Source of the DNA: Calditrichota bacterium
Lineage (GTDB): Bacteria; Calditrichota; Calditrichia; Calditrichales; Calditrichaceae
Direction of reading: 5' to 3'
DNA length: 64,000 nt
NCBI GenBank assembly: GCA_024278755.1
Contig: JAJRSO010000038.1
Span: 1 to 64,000 of the forward strand
Shown here: piece after piece, positions 59,686 to 64,000 of the stretch
Layout of the letters: every line of letters starts with the position of its first letter
Position numbering within the stretch: position 1 is the first letter of the stretch
Made by a program: the position numbers and the translations under genes
The notes under the pieces: model-generated
The model's database searches: none
What the model was told of the DNA's origin: nothing
What the model saw: only the letters and a program-made list of their open reading frames with translations

Positions 59686-60810
59686 ATGCAGCGCATTTTA
59701 TATATTATTCAAAAAGAGTTCCGGCAAATTCTTCGGGAAAAGGTCTTTATCGGTTTAATTTTTGGCTCTCCGTTTATACAGATAGTGATCCTTGGTTTTG
59801 CCATTACAATGGATGTAAAAAATGTTTCTCTTGCCGTTGTGGATTACGACCATTCCGTATACAGCCGCCGCCTGATCGATGCCTTTACCGTAGCGGGCTC
59901 TTTCCGGTTCGAAGGCGTCCTTACGTCGGAAAAGCAGGTGAAAATTGCGCTGGATAAGGGAGATATAAAACTGGCGCTGATAATTCCTCCTCATTTCGAA
60001 CGGGATTTAATAAACGGCAGCCATCCAAAAGTCCAGGCCCTGGTGGATGGTGTCGACGGAAATTCAGCCGGCGTTGCCCTGGCCTATGTCAATCAAATTG
60101 CTATTAAACTGCAAAAAGAATGGCTCAAAAATGCGGGCGTCACGGTTTCTAAAATAAAAGAAATACATCTAACCACCATCGAACCGCGTATGCAATACAA
60201 TGCCAGCCTTGAGAGTGTAAATAATATCGTCCCGGGAATCCTTGCGGTTATGCTTATGATAATTACGTCCTTTTTAACGGGAATGAGTATTGTGCGTGAG
60301 CGGGAAATCGGCACACTTGAACAATTGATGGTAACGCCCATTCGCAGTTACGAACTTATTTTAGGTAAAGTTATTCCCTTACTTATAGTTGCCTTTTTAT
60401 TGCTTAATGTGGGAATAATTGCAGCCGGTCTGGTTTTTAATGTATGGATGAAAGGAAATATTTTTGCGCTCTATCTAACGGCGTTTTTTTTCAGTTGGTC
60501 CACGTTAGGCGTTGGTGTGTTTGCATCCACTATTACGCGTACTCAGCAACAGGCCATGTTTGTCGCCTATTTTTTTATGATATTTGCAACCTTGCTATCC
60601 GGTTTTTTTATCCCCATCGAAAATATGCCCAAAGTTATTCAGGGCATTACCTACCTAAATCCCTTGCGCTATTTTATGGTAATTATCCGTGAAATATTTT
60701 TAAAAGGAACGCCCCTTAATCTTTTGTGGCAGGAGACGCTGGCGATGGCCCTTTTTGGGATGGGCACTTTTGTTTTTGCCAGCCTGCGTTTCAAAAAACG
60801 AATCAGTTAG
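59686..60810 (+). CDS. ABC-2 family permease (YbhR-like)
   Basis: 374 aa with the same layout as its neighbour: one N-terminal helix, a periplasmic domain, then VREREIGTLEQLMVTPI, FFIPIENMPKVIQGITYLNP and LRYFMVIIREIFLKGTPL. The two permeases are clearly paralogous. Last gene of the export operon. Known YbhGFSR systems export cationic drugs and some antibiotics. The physiological substrate here is unknown. Confidence 0.92.
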   Translation: MQRILYIIQKEFRQILREKVFIGLIFGSPFIQIVILGFAITMDVKNVSLAVVDYDHSVYSRRLIDAFTVAGSFRFEGVLTSEKQVKIALDKGDIKLALIIPPHFERDLINGSHPKVQALVDGVDGNSAGVALAYVNQIAIKLQKEWLKNAGVTVSKIKEIHLTTIEPRMQYNASLESVNNIVPGILAVMLMIITSFLTGMSIVREREIGTLEQLMVTPIRSYELILGKVIPLLIVAFLLLNVGIIAAGLVFNVWMKGNIFALYLTAFFFSWSTLGVGVFASTITRTQQQAMFVAYFFMIFATLLSGFFIPIENMPKVIQGITYLNPLRYFMVIIREIFLKGTPLNLLWQETLAMALFGMGTFVFASLRFKKRIS

Positions 60811-61125
60811 TACCCAAAATTCTGAAGTAAGAATTGGAAAATCCCAAAAATCAAGCGCCAAACAAGAAATAAACGCTAATTTTTAAAATTTAAATTTTCC
60901 CCTAAAAAGTGATTTTTGTTTACGATTTAAGTTCTTGGGAATTGGTGATTCTCAATAGTTGGAAATTTTCTTAAAAAATTACAGGTAATGAGAAATAATT
61001 CACTAAAGATAAAATTCGGATAAATTTGAGGCCTTTAATGACGAGGTTTTAAACGGATTAAATAAAAAGATTAATGGCACGCAATTTGTGAAATATATAG
61101 CAGAATAGAATTTTAAGGGGAAAAT
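60811..61125 (+). other. Intergenic region upstream of the hydrogenase operon
   Basis: No gene in 315 AT-rich bases and no clear terminator after the permease gene. The right end contains the sigma54-type promoter and the AAGGGG ribosome-binding site (61115-61120) for hydB. Confidence 0.5.
61074..61090 (+). promoter_or_regulatory. Sigma54-type (-24/-12) promoter
   Basis: TGGCACG-CAAT-TTGTG matches TGGCACGNNNNTTGCW with GG at 61076-61077 and the -12 G at 61088, exact spacing; only the -12 C is T. Transcription would start near 61100, 25 bases before the hydB start codon. This suggests hydrogenase expression under control of an NtrC-type activator. Confidence 0.62.
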
Positions 61126-62181
61126 ATGCATTTAAAAAATCCATTAACTCTACAAAACAAGGGATATGTATTTTTCGATTCCGAAACCATGAAAACATTT
61201 ATTTCCTTCTTAATGAATCAGGCCGAGTTGATCGCCGCTCATAAAAAAGGGGAATCCTCCTATGTGTTTCGTGCAGCGGAAAATGTCGACGAAGTAATTC
61301 TGGACTACCCGCGTACCATTCAGCCTTTGAAAAAATTCTTTTTGCCTCCCAGAGAAACGCTTCTCAATTTCAATTTGGAAGAGAATGATTTTGATGTGCC
61401 TGATATGGAAACCAAAAAACGCATTTTTTTCGGAGTGCATTCATATGAACTTCAGGCTATTCATATTTTGGATTATAATTTTAAACGGGGGAATCCCGAA
61501 TCAAATTATCTGAAAAAACGCGAAGAATCTCTTTTTATTGGTATCTCGTATACGCCGGATGAATACCATTTCGGAAAATCCGTTGGCCTGGAAATTGAAA
61601 AAACGGAAGGAATGTGCCTGTATATCGAGCCTATGGAAGCGGGGTATTATATGTTCGTTGTGGATGATAACGGACTAAAGCTGCTTACCGAGTTTAGTTC
61701 CGAAACGGTTGCATTAAAGACGGAAACTATAAAACCACAACCGAAAGAATTTCAGAAAAAGATTAAATACCACTATAACCGCCTTCCGCAGGTATTTGAT
61801 AAGGTGTACGACTCGTCCGTATGGAAAAAGGTTTCGGAAAAATGCGTTGGCTGCGGAACCTGTAATCTGCTTTGTCCCACCTGCTATTGTTTTGATGTTC
61901 GTGATGAGATTGAACTGGACACAATCAATGGCAAACGAGAGCGTTTTTGGGACGGTTGTATGTTAAACACCTTTGCCGAGGCGGCCGGCGGTGAAAATTT
62001 TAGGGATAAACTGCATAACCGTACCAGGCACCGTTTATTTAGAAAATTTAAATACATAACGGAGCATTCCGGTGAATTATCCTGTGTGGGCTGCGGACGT
62101 TGCACCAGCTTTTGTCCTGCAAATATCAGCATTATCGATATTATCAATAATTTGATCGAAGAAGTTTCATTAAACAGTTAA
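61126..62181 (+). CDS. hydB: Sulfhydrogenase/group 3b hydrogenase iron-sulfur subunit beta
   Basis: 351 aa. The N-terminal domain (about 1-230) is typical of HydB, with FFGVHSYELQAIHILD. Two ferredoxin-type cluster motifs follow: CVGCGTCNLLCPTCYC near residue 240 and CVGCGRCTSFCP near 320. It passes electrons between the flavin subunit and the NiFe heterodimer. Gene order hydB-hydG-hydD-hydA is the same as in the archaeal sulfhydrogenase operon. It is the first gene after a sigma54-type promoter. Confidence 0.92.
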   Translation: MHLKNPLTLQNKGYVFFDSETMKTFISFLMNQAELIAAHKKGESSYVFRAAENVDEVILDYPRTIQPLKKFFLPPRETLLNFNLEENDFDVPDMETKKRIFFGVHSYELQAIHILDYNFKRGNPESNYLKKREESLFIGISYTPDEYHFGKSVGLEIEKTEGMCLYIEPMEAGYYMFVVDDNGLKLLTEFSSETVALKTETIKPQPKEFQKKIKYHYNRLPQVFDKVYDSSVWKKVSEKCVGCGTCNLLCPTCYCFDVRDEIELDTINGKRERFWDGCMLNTFAEAAGGENFRDKLHNRTRHRLFRKFKYITEHSGELSCVGCGRCTSFCPANISIIDIINNLIEEVSLNS

Positions 62182-62199
62182 GCTGACGGGTGGAAACGT

Positions 62200-63033
62200 A
62201 TGGAATTACAAACCAAAGATTTATATAATCCTTCGATGGCAGATATTGTTGCCGTGGAAGAATTAACGGAAACCGAAAAGAGGTTTGAAATACAACTTCC
62301 GGGTGATACGGCCTTGAAGCATAAACCCGGACAATTTGTGGAGGTCTCTATTTTCGGGTTTGGCGAAGCGCCTATTTCAATCTGTTCATCGCCAACTAAA
62401 AGGAGTACAACCTTTGATTTAACTATTCGAAAAACAGGGCGTTTAACCGATAAAATACACCTGCTTACTGCAGGTAGTAAGGTCGGGATTAGAGGACCGT
62501 TCGGCAATGGATTTAATGCTTCTGATTTTGAGGGAAAAGATATCCTGTTTATTGCGGGTGGCATTGGCCTGGCGCCTTTGAAATCGATGATAGATTACAC
62601 CATTGACAAACGTGATGATTTTAAACGAATTATTATCGTATATGGCACAAAGAAGCCTTCCGAAATTTTATTCCCTTCGGAGATTAAAAAATGGCAGGAA
62701 CGCGATGATGTGGAATTTTATATGACCGTTGATCATGCGGATGCAGACTGGAAGGGAAATGTGGGTGTTATTACCACACTCATTCCGCCACTTAAACTGG
62801 ATGAGGAAAATACGGTAGCCGCCGTTGTCGGACCTCCGGTAATGTACAAATTTACAGCAATGGCGCTTAAGGCAAAACGCCTACCCGACAAAAATATTTT
62901 TATGTCATTAGAGCGCAGAATGAAATGCGGTGTGGGCAAGTGCGGACACTGCCAGATTAACAACAGCTATGTTTGTCAGGACGGACCGGTTTATAATTAT
63001 CTGCGTGTGAAAGAATTGGAGGAGGCCATATGA
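62200..63033 (+). CDS. hydG: Hydrogenase FAD/NAD(P)-binding subunit gamma
   Basis: 277 aa diaphorase of the ferredoxin-NADP reductase superfamily. FAD block (about 75-95, FGEAPISICSS, RKTGRLTDKIH), RGPFGNGF, nucleotide-binding GGIGLAPLKSMIDY and a C-terminal 2Fe-2S cluster motif MKCGVGKCGHCQINN followed by YVCQDG. It couples the hydrogenase to NAD(P)(H). The name hydG here is the sulfhydrogenase gamma subunit, not the FeFe-hydrogenase maturase. Overlaps hydD by 4 bases. Confidence 0.93.
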   Translation: MELQTKDLYNPSMADIVAVEELTETEKRFEIQLPGDTALKHKPGQFVEVSIFGFGEAPISICSSPTKRSTTFDLTIRKTGRLTDKIHLLTAGSKVGIRGPFGNGFNASDFEGKDILFIAGGIGLAPLKSMIDYTIDKRDDFKRIIIVYGTKKPSEILFPSEIKKWQERDDVEFYMTVDHADADWKGNVGVITTLIPPLKLDEENTVAAVVGPPVMYKFTAMALKAKRLPDKNIFMSLERRMKCGVGKCGHCQINNSYVCQDGPVYNYLRVKELEEAI

Positions 63034-63788
63034 GTAAGCCAAAGGTGGCGTTTTTTGACTTTACGAGCTGTGAAGGATGCCAGTTAAATAAATTAAATTT
63101 TGAAAATGATTTACTTGATATGCTCAAATTAGTGGATATTGTTGAATTTAGAGAAGCCATGGACGACACCGCCGATGAATATGATATCGCATTCATCGAA
63201 GGCAGTATCAGTTCACCAACCTGCGTGGAACGTATCCATGATATTCGCCGGCGAACAAAAATTCTGGTTGCTTTAGGTCAATGTGCTGTTTCGGGTGGAA
63301 TTAATGCTATGAAAAATGATCAGCCCTCGGACTGGGTTCGGGAAGAGGTCTATGGCGATGATAAATACCTGTTTCCGTCTCTCCCGGCTATGCCCGTGCG
63401 CGCGGTGGTTAAAGTGGATTATGAAGTCCGGGGCTGTCCTATGAGCGCGCCGGAGTATTTACATGTGTTAAAATCCCTCGTATTGGGCCGGAAACCGGAA
63501 ATCTTTGATCATGCTGTGTGTGTGGAATGCAAGTTAAAAGAAAATGAATGCGTGTTAGATAAGGGAATGTTTTGTCTTGGTCCCGTTACCCGTGCCGGTT
63601 GTGATGCACTATGTCCGTCTTTTGGGCAATACTGTACCGGATGCCGCGGCCCTGTTTCGAATATAAATAAGAACGGAACAATAGAAATGTTAAAAGCCCA
63701 CGGTTTTTCGGTAACCGAAGCAATGAAGCGTATGAAATTATTCAATACCAATGATATGGAAAAAAGCATAAGCTGGGGGAACAGATGA
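63030..63788 (+). CDS. hydD: NiFe hydrogenase small subunit (delta)
   Basis: 252 aa. The proximal-cluster motif is FFDFTSCEGCQLN near residues 8-20, then ALGQCAVSGG and RGCPMSAPEY. The C-terminal part has additional cysteines (CVECKLKENEC, CLGPVTRAGCDALCP, CTGCRGP) for two further 4Fe-4S clusters. No twin-arginine signal, so it is cytoplasmic, as expected for group 3. Overlaps hydA by 4 bases (ATGA). Confidence 0.94.
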   Translation: MSKPKVAFFDFTSCEGCQLNKLNFENDLLDMLKLVDIVEFREAMDDTADEYDIAFIEGSISSPTCVERIHDIRRRTKILVALGQCAVSGGINAMKNDQPSDWVREEVYGDDKYLFPSLPAMPVRAVVKVDYEVRGCPMSAPEYLHVLKSLVLGRKPEIFDHAVCVECKLKENECVLDKGMFCLGPVTRAGCDALCPSFGQYCTGCRGPVSNINKNGTIEMLKAHGFSVTEAMKRMKLFNTNDMEKSISWGNR

Positions 63789-64000
63789 GCCGAGACCTTT
63801 CGATTAATGTACATCATATTACCCGGGTCGAGGGCCATGGTAATATTGTAGTGGATATGAAAAACGGGGTGCTGAATAAAGCACAACTGGATATTGTTGA
63901 ACCGCCGCGTTTTTTTGAAGCGATGATGAAAGGACGTAGTTATCACGAGGCGGCGATCATCACATCGCGGATTTGCGGAATTTGTTCTCTGGGGCATCAG
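63785..64000 (+). CDS. hydA: NiFe hydrogenase large subunit (alpha), 5' end only
   Basis: Partial gene running off the right edge; 72 codons are visible. It starts MSRDLSINVHHITRVEGHGN (L0/RxEGH motif) and reaches RICGICSLGHQ, the L1 RxCGxC motif that binds the NiFe centre. The C-terminal CxxC motif is outside the window. It is cytoplasmic and completes the bidirectional group 3b-like enzyme with HydBGD. The ATG overlaps the hydD stop. Confidence 0.95.
   Translation, partial: MSRDLSINVHHITRVEGHGNIVVDMKNGVLNKAQLDIVEPPRFFEAMMKGRSYHEAAIITSRICGICSLGHQ

Noticed and set aside
61126-64000. Periplasmic uptake hydrogenase
   Set aside because: No twin-arginine signal on the small subunit, and the flavin NAD(P)-binding subunit indicates a cytoplasmic group 3-type enzyme.

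Overview
The window looks like the chromosome of an anaerobic or facultative Gram-negative bacterium of the Fibrobacterota-Chlorobiota-Bacteroidota (FCB) side of the tree, most simply a Calditrichota-like organism. The evidence is a secreted protein ending in a T9SS/FlgD-type sorting domain (YPNPFNPET), many outer-membrane barrels and lipoproteins, a TonB-dependent receptor, oxygen-sensitive glycyl-radical and radical-SAM enzymes, rubrerythrin and a group 3b-like NiFe hydrogenase. The taxonomic statement is inference. Coding is dense, mostly on the + strand, with several long AT-rich gaps that hold repeat fragments.

Layout. 1-190: 3' end of a tmRNA gene and its terminator. 442-10402: an eight-gene collagen-peptide / hydroxyproline island (GntR regulator, S37 peptidase, trans-3-hydroxyproline dehydratase, ornithine-cyclodeaminase-family reductase, POT peptide transporter, M24 prolidase, glycyl-radical activase, trans-4-hydroxyproline dehydratase). 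10712-13233: a T9SS-sorted secreted protein and a KamA-family radical SAM enzyme with an unusual substrate pocket. 13347-15559: pabA-pabB-pabC for p-aminobenzoate. 15661-17247: DEAD-box helicase. 17248-20636: a lone Ycf48/BNR-like secreted protein in repeat-rich DNA. 20637-26541: a signalling cluster behind a sigma54-type promoter: histidine kinase, receiver-PATAN protein, roadblock-like protein, oxygen-binding-type diiron metallo-beta-lactamase protein and a membrane PAS-kinase. 27189-32016: outer-membrane barrels, a CsgG-like protein and rubrerythrin.

32351-45332 is a long run of envelope genes: TonB receptor, lipoprotein, SLATT membrane protein, LpoB-like and COG3014-like lipoproteins, four LPP20-type proteins (one with two tandem units), a DUF2135-like protein, a transglutaminase-fold protein and a FecR-domain protein. 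The last two share an 11-residue repeat. This is the best candidate for an undescribed multi-protein system. 45338-46477: saccharopine-dehydrogenase family enzyme. 46833-49202: small acidic protein, an NtrC-type sigma54 activator and a strikingly degenerate partner kinase. 49385-53523: TSUP permease, sugar epimerase, STAS protein, divergent debranching-enzyme-like protein. 54080-60810: TetR plus a YbhGFSR-type ABC export operon whose TolC gene carries an in-frame stop. 61126-64000: hydBGD and the start of hydA, behind a second sigma54-type promoter.

How parts fit together: the hydroxyproline island can import proline-rich peptides, split X-Pro bonds, dehydrate trans-3- and trans-4-hydroxyproline and return carbon to proline. 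The hydrogenase can dispose of or supply reducing power as NAD(P)H/H2. The oxygen-sensor cluster and rubrerythrin fit an anaerobe that meets oxygen. No CRISPR array, complete insertion sequence, rRNA or ordinary tRNA was seen.
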